A stretch of DNA of 64,000 bases. It comes from Malus domestica (lineage: Eukaryota > Streptophyta > Magnoliopsida > Rosales > Rosaceae). Under the pieces are notes generated by a model. The model had not been told where the DNA came from. It ran no database searches and saw nothing but the letters and a program-made list of their open reading frames with translations. This document shows, piece by piece, positions 13,465-24,865 of this stretch; the stretch's first letter is position 1; each line of letters begins with the position of its first letter. The translations under genes and the position numbers were made by a program. The stretch spans positions 5,861,501 to 5,925,500 of the forward strand of contig NC_091677.1 in the NCBI RefSeq assembly GCF_042453785.1, in the 5' to 3' direction.

Positions 13465-13976
13465 TTCAAAATATTTTGAATATCTCAATCTTGGGTAACT
13501 AAAACATCAATCGTTTTTTAGTGCGGTTAACTGCAGTCAAGCTTATTAACGACATAACATCAATCATATCGATTGTATAGCAACAGTTCTACATTAAAGT
13601 ATCAATAATAGTGACAACGAATTTGCGATATGTCCACATTTTGTAAGTAGTTAACCACATGTTAGACAACCACTAGTCCCACATGCTTAAGCTGTTAGAA
13701 ATCGGGCAAACGAATGAAGAAGACTCACAATAGCCAAAAGGAGAAAACACATGGCTTGAAGAAGTGGAAGATCTAAGCTTCAAGAATTTGAATTTGAAGC
13801 TTGCAGACGAGTAACAATGACTTCAAGTTTTGCTCATCTTTCTGATACTTAAAAATTCTGTGTACAATAAAGCTTTTGCCAACTGAATATAAACAAAAGT
13901 TTTACAAGTAACAAAAGCTGTGTAATATGAAACTACACTACATAGCAGTATTTGATCAAACTGTAATACATTTTGT

Positions 13977-16900
13977 TTACAACGGTGATGCAGACGGTTT
14001 AGCGTTGGAGTTGGAAATAAGTCGGACTTCGTATAGATTATTTTCTCCCTTGCCTGCACCACGAAGTAAGCATTATTCATTGGTGAACCCCAGCTTTCTA
14101 ATTTGACAAGTTCGAAAACTTTCACTAAAATTGAAGCATTTAGAAATAAAACTCACCAACTTCAGCTGTGATTCCTGGTCCGAAGAATGAAGCAAACTTG
14201 GCCTAGAAATGTCAGAATTTGGTCAATCAGTATGCAGAATCTTCTTCTCAAAATGCAAGGTCAAATAATTTCTTATGCCGGGAAGCACAAGCAAACTTGT
14301 AAACATGGTCTTCAAGGAGTAAATCTAATTATAGATAAATGCGACTATTACCAAGTGAAGCGGGACTTGTAGACTCATAATTCTTTACCTGTCGTTGTTC
14401 AAAATCTGATAATTGCAGAGCTTTTGCCTCAAACACCAAGACTAATGAGTATCTACCATCTCCGGTGACCTATGAATATATGATCAAAATTTGTGATAGT
14501 ATTAGTGATTGGGGATCAATGGTCGGTCACACTTTGGTATAAAGTAACTAAAAGCCTCACCGCAGTTTGAAGGGATTAAAACCTTAAGGATATTGCAAGA
14601 TTCTTTAAAAAACAATTCAGAATCATATCATGTCATCAGTCTGCTCTTGTATGTGATATTTTAGGAAAGAATAAAATTCTACTTTCATAGAAATTCCCGA
14701 AAGAGTTTTACTTAATGGAAGGTAATAAAAAAGAGATTGCAAATGGTCACAGAAAAAAGTTTTATTTAGGGAAAGTAATCAAAAGTTTATGGCTTGCCAA
14801 GTGCAGGTGAGAAGTATACCTCTTCACGAATACTTTGGAGAGTAGGTGCACTCCTCCGAGCAATTCCTCCACCCTGAAAGGAAAACCAGGTAAATGAGAA
14901 GATGTTAAGCACAAAACAATGCATGAAGCGTATATTCCTAATAACAAGGCCCTCAGTGTAACTGTGCACTGAGCATAAGATTATCTACATCCAAAATTCT
15001 TTTAAAGGGGAAGTGTAGTGATGATAAGTTGCTTCCATGAAGGATGCGGAAGGCCAATCATTTCTTTCACTCTCGCAGAATATTCTGAAACAAATGAATA
15101 GATGTAATAGAGTTTTTGTATTTACACGCAAAGCGGACAACGCACCTGACCATACTGGAAGATTCGTTTCAATGCCTCATCCAAATGCTGCTCATCTCCA
15201 TAGCGATACCTTGTAACATCATTCCTGACCTAATTCCATATATCGTATCATTCAGGTAAAACAACAAAAAAAACCACGGATTGCATGCATCAAATGTTCA
15301 TAGAAATGATCAACTCTAACCATTTATGGACTTAGGACTAACCCCAAAGTTCGGAGGGGTTGATAATATTCCCCAACATCCTATTCTGTATTTTAAAGAA
15401 ACTGATTCTCAAGCACACATTTTTACAATAAGATCCTTTTTCGATTACCTCGCCTACGTTCAATATTGTTATGATGAAGCACAAGAAGAAACTAAAAAAG
15501 TCATGCCTAAAACCTCAATCATCTCGATACATTACAGGACCATTTGTTGTCGAAAGTTTTTGAGGGTTTTTGAGGGTTGCTGCAATAAATTTGCCACACC
15601 ATACATAAACCATTACAACATCTATCTTCTTAAATTACCACACCCTTATGTCAAGAATGAGCCAATTCAAGGTAATTACCTGGGTAAGGATCGGCGTGGC
15701 ACTTGTTTCCCTTAATTGCAGGGCGTCCGAATAAGTCAAGCATGGCACCGGCTTTAGTTCAGCATACTGATATAACAAAGAAACCGAAATAACTATTTTG
15801 CAAATTGAAACACAAAATATTTCATGTCAAGAAATAAACAAAGCCAACGCTTATCTAAATAGAAGAGCAAGCAACTAGGTGTGAATTTGTTTGACAATCA
15901 AAACCAATGACCCGGACAGAAAGTGCGTGAAACCAAATCAACAACTACTAATCCGCATGGTCACCAGGACAACATTCGAAACTGGCAATACCCTGCATTA
16001 TAAATTTGACACAAGATATTGGCTTTGGTAATTAGTTTTACCTTGAATGCCATACCAATGATTGCAAGAGGGAAGCCATATGTGAGCATCAATGCTGACC
16101 ATTCAGACCCGGGAAGGATATTAAAGTACGCCCCGAAACCATACCTGTTCAAAATTCGTCACAAACACATAAATTAATAAAGGTCGTACCCAGTGCACAA
16201 GACTCCCGTTTTACGCAGGGTCTGGGAGAGATGAATGTCGGCTAGCCTTACCCCCATTTATGGAGAGGCTGCTCCCAAGTCTCGAACCCGAGACCTACCG
16301 CTCATGGGCGAAGACACTTGCCATCGCACCAAGTGCGACCTCTTACAAACACATAAATTAATCACGAAAAAAAATATGTAAGGATCAAAATATGCTTCAA
16401 AAATTTACAAACTTGATGCTGCGATAAAGTACTCACGACAAGAGTGAAACCCCAACACCAAGACCAATAACCCCAAATGAAACCTGCAAACATCAAACAA
16501 GGAAAACTACATGGTACAATCATAGAAGTCTGTATACATATTCATATCTATATTAACAGTATATAATATATTAGAAGCTCGAATATTTTCTGAAAACAGG
16601 CGCAAGATAAAATCGGTTACAAACTTTAAATAACAAAGTACATTCACTAAACAGACAATAAAGTGTCACTACACCGTTTTATATACGGTTCATTCTATGT
16701 TAAATACCCCACTAATTCTATTTGTTTTCAAAATTTGTAATCGGTTTTGTTAAAAAAAAAAAAATTGTAATCGGTTTTATTTGTGCATGTTTGATTTGGT
16801 GCCAATGTACATCGTTTTTTAAAAAGAGTAAAGCAGAGCAGATGGTACCTTAGCGAGGGAGAACTGGTCGTCGGGAACGATGGTTTTGCCGGCGGTGGAG

Positions 16901-17163
16901 ATGGAGGGGAGGGTGGAAGGCTGGGTAGAGGAGTCGGCGGCTCTCGGGATGGCCAGTTTGGGCTTGGACTTCGAGAGTTGGCGGGCTCTGAATCCAATGG
17001 GATCCAGGTGGATGAGGAAGCTGGTGATGGGCCTTGATGATGATGAGGCCGTGTTATGTTCACGCAGGGAGAGAAAGCGGTGGCGGTTGACGTCATGGTG
17101 GCGGCAGAAGCTGCTGCTTCCTCTTGCAGTTGCAGTTGGAGTTGATAGTGCTTGCGTTGCCAT
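13977..17163 (-). CDS. APE1: Chloroplast DUF2854 protein, APE1-like
   Basis: Nine exons on the minus strand give 297 residues: 17163-16849, 16483-16437, 16144-16042, 15766-15680, 15229-15146, 14873-14820, 14469-14389, 14202-14157 and 14053-13977. All junctions are GT-AG and in phase. Residues 1 to about 70 are Ser/Thr/Ala/Arg-rich with few acids, a typical chloroplast transit peptide. A glycine-rich hydrophobic segment (VSFGVIGLGVGVSLL) and a second one (ALMLTYGFPLAIIGMAF) predict two membrane spans. The soluble part follows, with YAELKPVPC, TRYRYGDEQHLDEALKRIF, LVLVFEAKALQLSDFE and KFASFFGPGITAEVGKG. This layout matches the cyanobacterial/plastid DUF2854 family. From memory, Arabidopsis APE1 (acclimation of photosynthesis to environment) belongs here. 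It is expected in thylakoids; the biochemical role is not established. Intron 2 contains a SINE. Confidence 0.88.
16179..16344 (-). mobile_element. tRNA-derived SINE in an APE1-like intron
   Basis: A 166-bp insertion between coding exons 3 and 2, flanked by a perfect 18-bp direct repeat (ACAAACACATAAATTAAT at 16161-16178 and 16345-16362). On the minus strand it starts with a box-A-like TGGTGCGATGGCAAGTG, then a box B (GGTTCGAGACT) about 45 bases on. It continues with GGGGGTAAGGCTAGCC and CTCTCCCAGACCC, resembling Au-type plant SINE bodies. Internal Pol III boxes and a long target duplication are the hallmarks of a SINE. Confidence 0.85.
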
Positions 17164-18510
17164 TGGGTTCTCTCTCTCACTCTCCCCCCTTCCTCAAAGA
17201 TTCAGACTTTGAGAGAGAAGCTCAGCAGTTTTGCTGGTTACTCCCAGCCGCCAAATTTCTGATTACGTGTCCTCATGTCATCCATTTTCTTTTGCTTTTT
17301 CAGATAAGTTGTAAAAATACTTTTAAGCTCATTTGACTACAAACTTAAATATACTTTTGAATAGAAAAGCAATTTTGAAGAATTATTCTGCCGAAGAAGA
17401 ATGTGTTACGTGCATTTTTAAGAAGCACTTTTAATATATAGTTTATATTAATTTTTAAATAAAAGTGCATGTTCACTTATTACCAGTAAATCACGTTATT
17501 GATTGCCGTTCGATAAGCATCATCCCTTGAAGTTTAGTATTTTTCAAAAAAAATATATGAACTTAAGTATTTTATACGGCAAATTAGTCATGAACAAATG
17601 AAAAAAACTTCAAAGCCCTATCAAGAATTCGAGATAGATCAAGAGATAGGAAAATCATTTGTTCAAAAGCTGTTCTGAAATAACTTTGACAAAGCTCATC
17701 ATATGACTTACATTTCCCATTACAAAATAATTATGATCCAACTATTCGGTACTGAGTACTACGGGGTTGTAGTATTTCTCACCATTTGTAAGTGAAAAAT
17801 GTTACGTTTAAATATTGTAAATAGCGAGTTCAATACTTATTTATTCCTCACCTCTTTTATTTAAATATAGCGTCTTATAAAAAATAACTATTCAAAATTT
17901 CATAACCCCATTCTGAGGCAGCTCGCCGATTTTTCATGATCACTTCCCCTTTAAATCAGCAATGCCTAAAGAGCAAAATCCGGACTCGACCGGCTCTTTC
18001 ATTTCAGCGCCACAAAGAACAAGTTTTCAACACAAGGAGCTCCATCCCATGGTCTGATATCTGTACAATACTCAAAGATAAAATTAGAACATCGAAATAA
18101 CTACTGGAAAGATTGTATTTGGCACAGTTAAAACTAACCTTGAAGCAATATATCTTCACGAAAATCGCTTTTTGGTTTCCAGAAGGCATGGCCTTCAGCA
18201 TCCACAACATAAGGCTCTATTCTAACAGCTCTAATTGCCTCACATAAGTCAAAACAATTTTAACACGAGCATGTGTAACAAGGACGTATGAAAGATACGA
18301 AAGCTTCATAGTTTGCAAAATGATGTATCAGACTTTCATGAAAAAAAAAAACGAAATATTAAAAGTAAAACATCAATTGTAGAAACAAAAAAAGGGCAAT
18401 CGAAAGGCTGAAGATACTGTAGATGTCTCTTCATTATGAGTTGTTGTATAATCATTGTCACGCCAACAAAAGTTGTTAAGAGTATTTTTGTTAGTCTGTT
18501 AAGTGATTTG

Positions 18511-19256
18511 TGTTAGGAATGTCAGTACTACAAGATAAAGAATGCACAAGGTAAAGTAGAAAATGGACACCAAGAATTTATGCGGTTAGGCAATTTATGC
18601 CTACATCCACAAAACAAGGATCAATCTTCACTATATGAAAAAGATGAATACAATAAGAGTAGTCTTACCAAGCCAAAGACAAGACTTGATGGATACAAGT
18701 ATGACACACACTTTCTATCCTTCTAAACTTCACTCACACAATGTGTAGTGGAACACTCTCTCTCACTCTTGGAGTGGAACTAAACTTCACTCACACAATG
18801 TGTAGTGGAACACTCTCACTCTCACTCTTGGAGTGGAACTCTAGCTTAGGACTTGATCCTTTGCTACTCACTACTCTCTTGATTGGTTAGTTCATCCAAA
18901 TGGTGTGGATGCCTTCTCCTTTTATAGGCATGGATGTAACCTTGAAGAAGCATGGAAACATCATGCTAGAGATATCTAGATAATTCCACTACCTTCGGAA
19001 GCTAGAATTATCTACACTAATCTTGTATGTTGGTGGAATCTTCACCATTCTTCTAGACTATTCCACCAACTTGAACTTTGCTAGAATTATCTAGCATGTG
19101 CATGGATCTTTCCATTTGCAACCAAGGAAGCTAGTACTCTCTAGCTTCTTCCATCTACTTGATAACATACTAAAATTGTCTAGCATGCTCCAGCCTCCTC
19201 TCTTGTTTACTAAAATAATCTAGAACATTGATCATGGGTTGGACCATATACCAACA
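18511..19256. mobile_element. Solo LTR (746 bp) nested in another insertion
   Basis: Begins TGTTAGGAATG and ends CATATACCAACA, so it has TG...CA type termini. It is flanked by the perfect 5-bp duplication ATTTG (18506-18510 and 19257-19261). No coding region is present, so it is best read as a solo LTR. It interrupts an older insertion: the flanks (~18430-18510 and 19257-~19410) are not present at the matching place in copy B, and an AAGATACT repeat borders this outer segment. Confidence 0.75.
18723..18839. repeat. 57-bp tandem duplication inside the solo LTR
   Basis: Two nearly identical units start at 18723 and 18780. Each contains ACAATGTGTAGTGGAACACT and CTCTTGGAGTGGAACT. The second unit has a slightly longer CT-rich spacer. 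Confidence 0.85.
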
Positions 19257-20072
19257 ATTTGTTAGTTCGTTAATTAATTATAAGTAACCTTGTACTATGT
19301 TCAGTATATATAAGGAACTGCAACTCACAAATGTGATTAGTTAGTGATTTTCTCATAAATACAAAAGCCTCATTTCTCTCTAAACTCTCTCTAGTTCATC
19401 ATCTGTCTCGGTAAAAGATACTAACTTTCCGGTAACATGGCCATTATTGCTTCAAGCTCCTCCTTGTGAGCTTGAGTTGCCTCACTTATGAGTACTGAAG
19501 CAATGGAGTCCGACTCTGAAATCGGGACATCATCGCTATTGTCTGCAGTGGTCCTCTTAGCCATCTGCTCCTGCAACTTTTCTTGGAGGTCTCTCTCCTG
19601 CACATATATGATTTAGTTAAAAACAGAACTCTACGTTGACTTTAAAAGATGCTTGCCTTGTTTTTCATATTACCTTATCCTTTGCTCTTGTAACTTTTCC
19701 TTAGGCGTCCCTTGTTTGTTCCACATATCTTTCATTTTGCTTCTCAATCCATCCACCCAGTCTACTGGAGAAAAGATTGAAAAGTTCTCGTCACTCGTAA
19801 CGCAAAAAACAGCTCAATTACACATTTGTAATTTACATATAATATGCCCATCTTCTACTTACTCAGAGTCAAGAGCCTTATCATAACCTTCCCCGCCTCC
19901 ACAAAGATATTAGAGACCCCGAATGCAGAGATCAGTTCACACCAAATTTTGGTACCATGAACAATTGGTGCTATTTTTTTCTCCGTCACAGTAGATAATT
20001 CAAAATTTTCCTCCCACCTCCTTCCGTCTCCTCCCCTTAACTTCAACCCGTTAAAAACAAATCATTAGTCTC

Positions 20073-20075
<3 letters not shown>

Positions 20076-20131
<56 letters not shown>
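20076..20131. repeat. (AT)n microsatellite
   Basis: An uninterrupted AT dinucleotide run of about 55 bases, at the junction between the copy A exon-7 remnant and the 347-bp tandem array. Confidence 0.9.
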
Positions 20132-20133
<2 letters not shown>

Positions 20134-20260
20134 CTCAAATAGAGAACGTGTGGCCTTCGCTAGTTTTTTAGAAAATGAACCGTCATAAAATTTTAAGGGT
20201 ATTATTCAACAATCTATATTTATTGTTCCTCAAATTAATTTAGCTCCGATTAAAGGTTAT

Positions 20261-21593
20261 TTTCGACGGTTATAAACAAAAAATCACAATATAAAGGTTA
20301 TTTTAGCTCCGATTTTAATGAATTTTTATAGCTACACTCCTCGACCATATAAGAATGCAATGATTAAATTTGATCTTCAATTTAAAATATTTACACTAGT
20401 GGATACCACAAAATCTTATTTTATACTTAATGGAAGTATAACATTAACTCTAAGTGTTTGTTTAATCTACCGTTTTGATGCGATACGCATTCTACGAAGC
20501 GTTTTTTAACGATCCAACCGTTAAACTTGTTTGTACACACTCCGAGATCGCTTACGTAAAAAATCGTAAAAAACAAACATTCAGAGATTACGTAACGGAA
20601 CAAAAGTTTTCGACGGTTATAAACGAAAAATCATAATTTAACGGTTGTTTTAGCTCCGATTTTAATGATTTTTTACAACTACACTCCTCGACCCTATAGG
20701 AATGCAAATATTAAATTTGATCTTCAATTTAAAATATTTACACTGGTGGATATTACAAAATCTTATTTTATACTTAATGGAAGTATAACATTAACTCTAA
20801 GTGTTTGTTTAATCTACCATTTTGATGTGATACGCATTCTACGAAGCGTTTTTCAACGATCCAACCGTCAAACTTGTTTGTAAAAACTCCGAGATCGCAT
20901 ACGTAAAAAATCACAAAAAACAAACATTAAGATATTAGGTAACAGAACAAAAGTTTTCGACGGTTATAAACAAAAAATCACAATATAAAGGTTATTTTAG
21001 CTCCGATTTTAATGAATTTTTACAGCTACACTCATCGACCCTATAAGAATGCAATGATTAAATTTGATCTTCAATTTAAAATATTTACACTAGTGGATTT
21101 TATACTTAATGGAAGTATAACATTAACTCTAAGTGTTTGTTTAATCTACCGTTTTGATGTGATACGCATTCTACGAAGTGTTTTTCAACGATCCAATCGT
21201 CAAACTTGTGTGTACACATTTTGAGATCGCATACGTAAAAAATCACAAAAAACAAACATTAAGAGATTAGGTAACAGAACAAAAGTTTTCGACGATTGTG
21301 AACGAAAAATCACAATTTAACGGTTACTTTAGCTCCGATTTTGCTGATTTTTTACAGTTACACTCCTCGATCCTATAAGAATGCAATGAATGAATTCGAT
21401 CTTCAATTTAAAATATTTACACTAGTGGATAAATATTATTTTATACTTAATGGAAGTATAACATTAACTCTTAAGTGTTTGTTAAATCTATCAATTTGAT
21501 AGGATATGCATTCTACGAAATTAGTTTCAACGACCCAACCGTCAAATATGTTTGTATACTTCGAGATAGCATGTGTAAAAAATCGCAAAAAAA
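20261..21593 (+). repeat. Four-copy tandem array, ~347-bp unit
   Basis: Units begin at TTTCGACGGT-type sites at 20261, 20608, 20955 and 21287, giving periods of 347, 347 and 332; the last unit is shorter (~306) and more diverged. Each carries TTAGCTCCGATTTT, CTTAATGGAAGTATAAC and CATTCTACGAA. A ~60-70-codon frame (FYSYTPRPYKNA... in unit 1) stays open in the first three units. Given the repeat nature this is probably not a gene. The array lies next to a CACTA-like terminus and may be part of that element. Confidence 0.85.
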
Positions 21594-21959
21594 AAATAAA
21601 ATAAAATAAAACATGTGTTTATTTATTTATTTTTAATCAATATAACATTTTAAAATAATAAAAGAGTACACTAAATGTTCATGTGTGTTTATATGCCAGA
21701 CAATGTGCTTTGTGACACATTGAAAACAATTGTTTGAATTTCTTTGTATCCTTTTGCTTGCCTGTGAGGGAGCATAATCCTTATTACAAAAATGATAGAG
21801 CTTCAGATTGTAGTCTGTTGTTATTATTCTCTCAAAAAATTTATGGCTCGTGGGAATTGGGTTCATTAGACTATAGAAACATGAGTGAAAAAAAAATTAA
21901 AATATGTGTTTATTTTTTATTTTTTAATCAATATAACATTTTAAATAATAAAATTTTCA

Positions 21960-22160
21960 TTTCTGTCGGTTATAACCGCCAAAATACTAAAATAATAACC
22001 GCAAGAAAGTAAAATAATAAAATAGTCAATTTCTGTCGGTTATAACCGACAGTAGTTTTATAATATCCGCCACTAATTAAATAATGTGTCGGATATAATT
22101 TATCCGACATGATTTTTCTAAATCCGCCACCATCATCCGCCACCTAAAGCTAATATAGTG
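21960..22160. mobile_element. CACTA-like transposon right end
   Basis: Contains repeated short motifs in both orientations (TGTCGGTTATAACCG, GTCGGATATAATTTATCCGAC, ATCCGCCAC) and ends in AATATAGTG. Subterminal GTCGG/CCGAC-type repeats and a TAGTG end are typical of En/Spm (CACTA) elements. No matching CACTA start was located, so the element is probably truncated. Confidence 0.4.
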
Positions 22161-22297
22161 ATTCTCTAACAAAAAATGTCGAAATCTTTATTCTCTTCCT
22201 CAAAATCATTCTCTAATTGATAAAATGATAATTATAGTGAAAAGCCAAAATGTTATGATTTTGTAAATACTCATTGAAAACTTTTAGTTAAAAAAAT

Positions 22298-23346
22298 AGG
22301 GTAATTCTTAATTTATTACTCTCAAGTGTTGTCAAATTCGTACTTTTTATCCTTAGTTTTTTTGTCTCACTTTCATGCCTAAAGTTACAATTTTCTCCCA
22401 AAATCATAATTTCGTTAGTTTAGCCATTAAGTCCTCCATTAAACGATGACGCTGCAGGCCTTTGGCCCCACAAAAAAAAAAATTAAGTCATACAAAAAGT
22501 TTGGGCAATAAAAAAAAATCATAAGTTTAGAAAAAGTACTAAAAAAACTACAAAATTGAAAAATCTTTGCCTTCACTTTTCGACAATCACTACAATCCAA
22601 CTCTCCTCCTCCTCCTCTATCTCATCTGAGAAATGACCACAACATCTGTTCTCAATACTCAAGTCGTTAATATCTCCACCATTCAGATCTCACCACCTCA
22701 CTCTATGGGCTGGGCATAGTCGCCCCCACATGCACTCACTAACCAATGCCGATTTTGGACCAGCTACGACAAGTTGTCGTCACTCCGATTCTCAAATTTC
22801 ACCGCCAAACCAAATTCTCATTTCTAATCAATTCATACCCGCTTCGGATTCGTACTCACGACTCGGCTACACGAACAAAAGCTAAACGACAATGTTTTCG
22901 ACAACACGACGTATATGAACTACACGAACCTGTTCGACGGGCAGATGGACGTGGGTAAGAGTAGTACCCACGAGAAAAAAGAAAAAGGGGTTGCGTTGGT
23001 GTAGATTTCGAGTGGGTCGGGTTGGTGTAGGGTGGGGGAGAGTCCGGTGGTAGTGGGGATGATGTGCAAGAGGTTGCACTGGTGTGGATGGGAGTGGTAG
23101 AGAGTGTTATTTTTTTTCTTTTGTATTTTTAGTAATAAAAACATTTTTTATTTTTTATTAATTTTAAATTTTTTGTGTGGTCAACTTGCCATGTCATCGT
23201 TTAATGGATGACTCAACGGCTAAACTAACAGAAGTATGATTTTGGGAGCAAATCGTAACTTTAAGTATGAAAGTGAGACAAATAAAACTAAAAGTAGCAA
23301 AGTGCAAAATACACGATACTTAAGGGTAGTAAAGTGAGAATTACTC
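22298..23346. mobile_element. MULE-like element with ~150-bp terminal inverted repeats
   Basis: The first ~150 bp (from GGGTAATTCTTAATTTATTA) are the imperfect inverse of the last ~150 bp. Paired motifs include TTTGTCTCACTTTCAT, CTCCCAAAATCAT, GTTAGTTTAGCC and CATTAAACGATGAC. The element interrupts a duplicated block: matching sequences at 24866-25020 and 37590-37730 lack it. The interior is richer in G+C and carries a possible glucanase fragment, so this resembles a Pack-MULE. Confidence 0.75.
22746..22954 (+). pseudogene. Possible captured beta-1,3-glucanase (GH17) fragment
   Basis: One frame reads PILKFHRQTKFSFLINSYP, like the GH17 stretch with a (F/L)INxYP motif. After a frame change, 22849-22954 reads NTTYMNYTNLFDGQMDV and is followed by a donor-like GGTAAG. 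In GH17 glucan endo-1,3-beta-glucosidases an INxYP strand is followed some 30-40 residues later by (Y/F)TNLFDAQ(M/V/I)D. The order and spacing fit, but the catalytic glutamates are not included, so it is a non-functional fragment. It lies inside a long-TIR element. Similarity is judged by eye. Confidence 0.4.
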
Positions 23347-23629
23347 TAAATATAATAACTTTTTCACCAATTCACATCAAAGACAGAAAAGAAAAGATAT
23401 CTTCAATTCTTAGCAAGGTAAAATTCATCAATATCAAATCATCATTCAAACAAAACATTGAAATGATATGCTTACTAGTTTATTATTGGTACAACTAGTT
23501 TATTAGTACAACGAGTTTGTGGCTCAAATGATTATGAGCATTGATCCTTCAATCTAAAGTCTATAATAGATCCATCATTCTCTCAATACACTTGTATGAA
23601 GACACAAATATTGATGAAGAGGAACTTTT

Positions 23630-24158
23630 TTTTTAAAAACCACGAAAGATAGACATATATGAGAGTTGAAGATGAAAGGCATTTGTTGATATGAAAGTGA
23701 GAGGTGAAGACACAAATAAAACTCGCTTAAGGTTTGAATGGTATAATTGTGACTTGATTAAGATGAAATAAAAACAAATAGAAAGTGGTTTTACTTTGGT
23801 TTGCATTTCCCTTGTTATTCTTGGGACATATGATATCATGATTTCCTCTTCTTTGAATTCAAGGAACACAAGAAAGAAGAACATTAGAAAAGTTTCTTAT
23901 TTTCAAAAAAAAAAATGACGGGAGAAATTGTAAAGAGAATCAGAAATATCGATGCAGAGAATTTTGAAAAAAAAAACACAAGATAAGATAGATCTGAGAG
24001 TTAGAAACGGGAGGCGTTTGTTGGTATGAAAGTGAGAGGGGTTGTCTAGGGTTTGAAGGGTATATCCTAACATGATTAAGATGAAATAAAAACAAATAAA
24101 GGAAGGTTTTGCTTTGCTTTGCATTTCCCTTGTTATTCTTGGCACGTCCACCATTTGT
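23630..24158. repeat. Duplicated flank segment, two tandem copies
   Basis: Two related ~200-bp segments (23640-23835 and 23975-24150, about 335 bp apart) share TATGAAAGTGAGAGG, TTGATTAAGATGAAATAAAAAC and TTTCCCTTGTTATTCTTGG. Further copies lie at ~25440-25700 and ~38590-38850. The second copy abuts the exon-1 remnant of copy A. Confidence 0.7.
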
Positions 24159-24480
24159 TTCCTTCTTCGCATCAAAGATCTGGCCTCCAACGGCCAGAGC
24201 ATCGTGTTCTTGGACAACCATATTGTTCTCAGCAGCCGAGCTCACCTCCACCTCCATCTTCTCAACTGTGGCTGCGATAGAGCTTGGAGCTGTCACCATT
24301 TTCTTCAGAAAATCGACTGCAAGTACAAAAACTCTCTCTAATCCTCAATTCATACTCTCAAATTCGAACATTGGGGAGATTACATAGTTAACAGATGATG
24401 AGCATGTGGGACACTGGAGAGCAGCTGCTATTTATACTGTCCCAGTTCTCTTCCCTCTTCGACATTTGGCGGGAGAATTT
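24159..24480 (-). pseudogene. CDCA7-like copy A, exon 1 and promoter remnant
   Basis: From ATG at 24299 (minus) the frame reads MVTAPSSIAATVEKMEVEVSS, then AENNMVVQEHDALAVGGQIF. This matches exon 1 of copy B (VERMDVEVNYLAESNVFVQDHDGPAVGGQI). The exon end is replaced: the TCHQ zinc ligands are absent and the sequence runs into a duplicated flank segment. Upstream, bases 24300-24480 match the copy B promoter, including a TTTGGCGGGA box at 24465-24474. It is separated from its 3' exons by several elements and cannot make a protein of this family. Confidence 0.75.
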
Positions 24481-24865
24481 GGTCGATAGTCAAACTTTTG
24501 GGATTTGGTTTAGGATTTGTTAATTTGTTTTTTTTTCTTTTCTGGTTGCAAAATATCAGGAGTTATAACCATCTTTCCTATTTAATTCATATTCTTCAGA
24601 TTTGTTTCCCTGAAAGCCTAAAAGCATAGCATAGATATTCTTCAGATTTGTTTCCAAAAAAACCCTAAAAGCATAGATTTTCTTCAGATTTCTTTCCGTA
24701 AAAACCTAAAACCATAGATATTCTTCATATTTCTTTCTGTGAAAGCCTAAAAGCATTGACTTTCTTTAGTTTGTTAGAACGACCCTTTCAGAAAAATTAG
24801 GGTTGAACCGTTGAAGGCAACCGTACATACATAGCATGTGTCATGATAATTATTTTGAAAATCTT

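Larger units (their letters stand above)
17600..20040 (-). pseudogene. CDCA7-like copy A, 3' exons, broken
   Basis: This region aligns with the 3' half of intact copy B (32149-35348). The exon-9 equivalent (19603-19421) reads ERDLQEKLQEQMAKRTT and is still open. The exon-10 equivalent (~18230-18126) has lost its acceptor and first codons. The exon-11 equivalent (~18057-17965) has a small deletion that shifts the frame after the WDGAP region. The exon-7 equivalent (~19980-19865) has an in-frame stop and lacks the middle of the exon. The exon-8 equivalent (~19765-19675) contains a stop. No zinc-finger or DDT exons of this copy were found. Homology with copy B continues into the 3' flank (17600-17740 matches 31660-31768). 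A nested LTR insertion separates exons 10 and 9. Confidence 0.82.

Noticed and set aside
15326-15715. 129-codon open frame on the plus strand
   Set aside because: It is antisense to APE1-like exon 4 and neighbouring introns, with no family similarity.
20076-20131. AT-rich run as a replication origin or promoter
   Set aside because: It is a plain dinucleotide microsatellite with no supporting context.
20318-21224. Three ~70-residue proteins with nearly the same sequence
   Set aside because: They are the same frame in successive 347-bp tandem units, without promoter, splice or domain support.
23940-24299. 119-codon minus-strand frame as a small complete gene
   Set aside because: Its first part is exon 1 of copy A; the rest is a duplicated non-coding flank that also occurs at 23640-23835.
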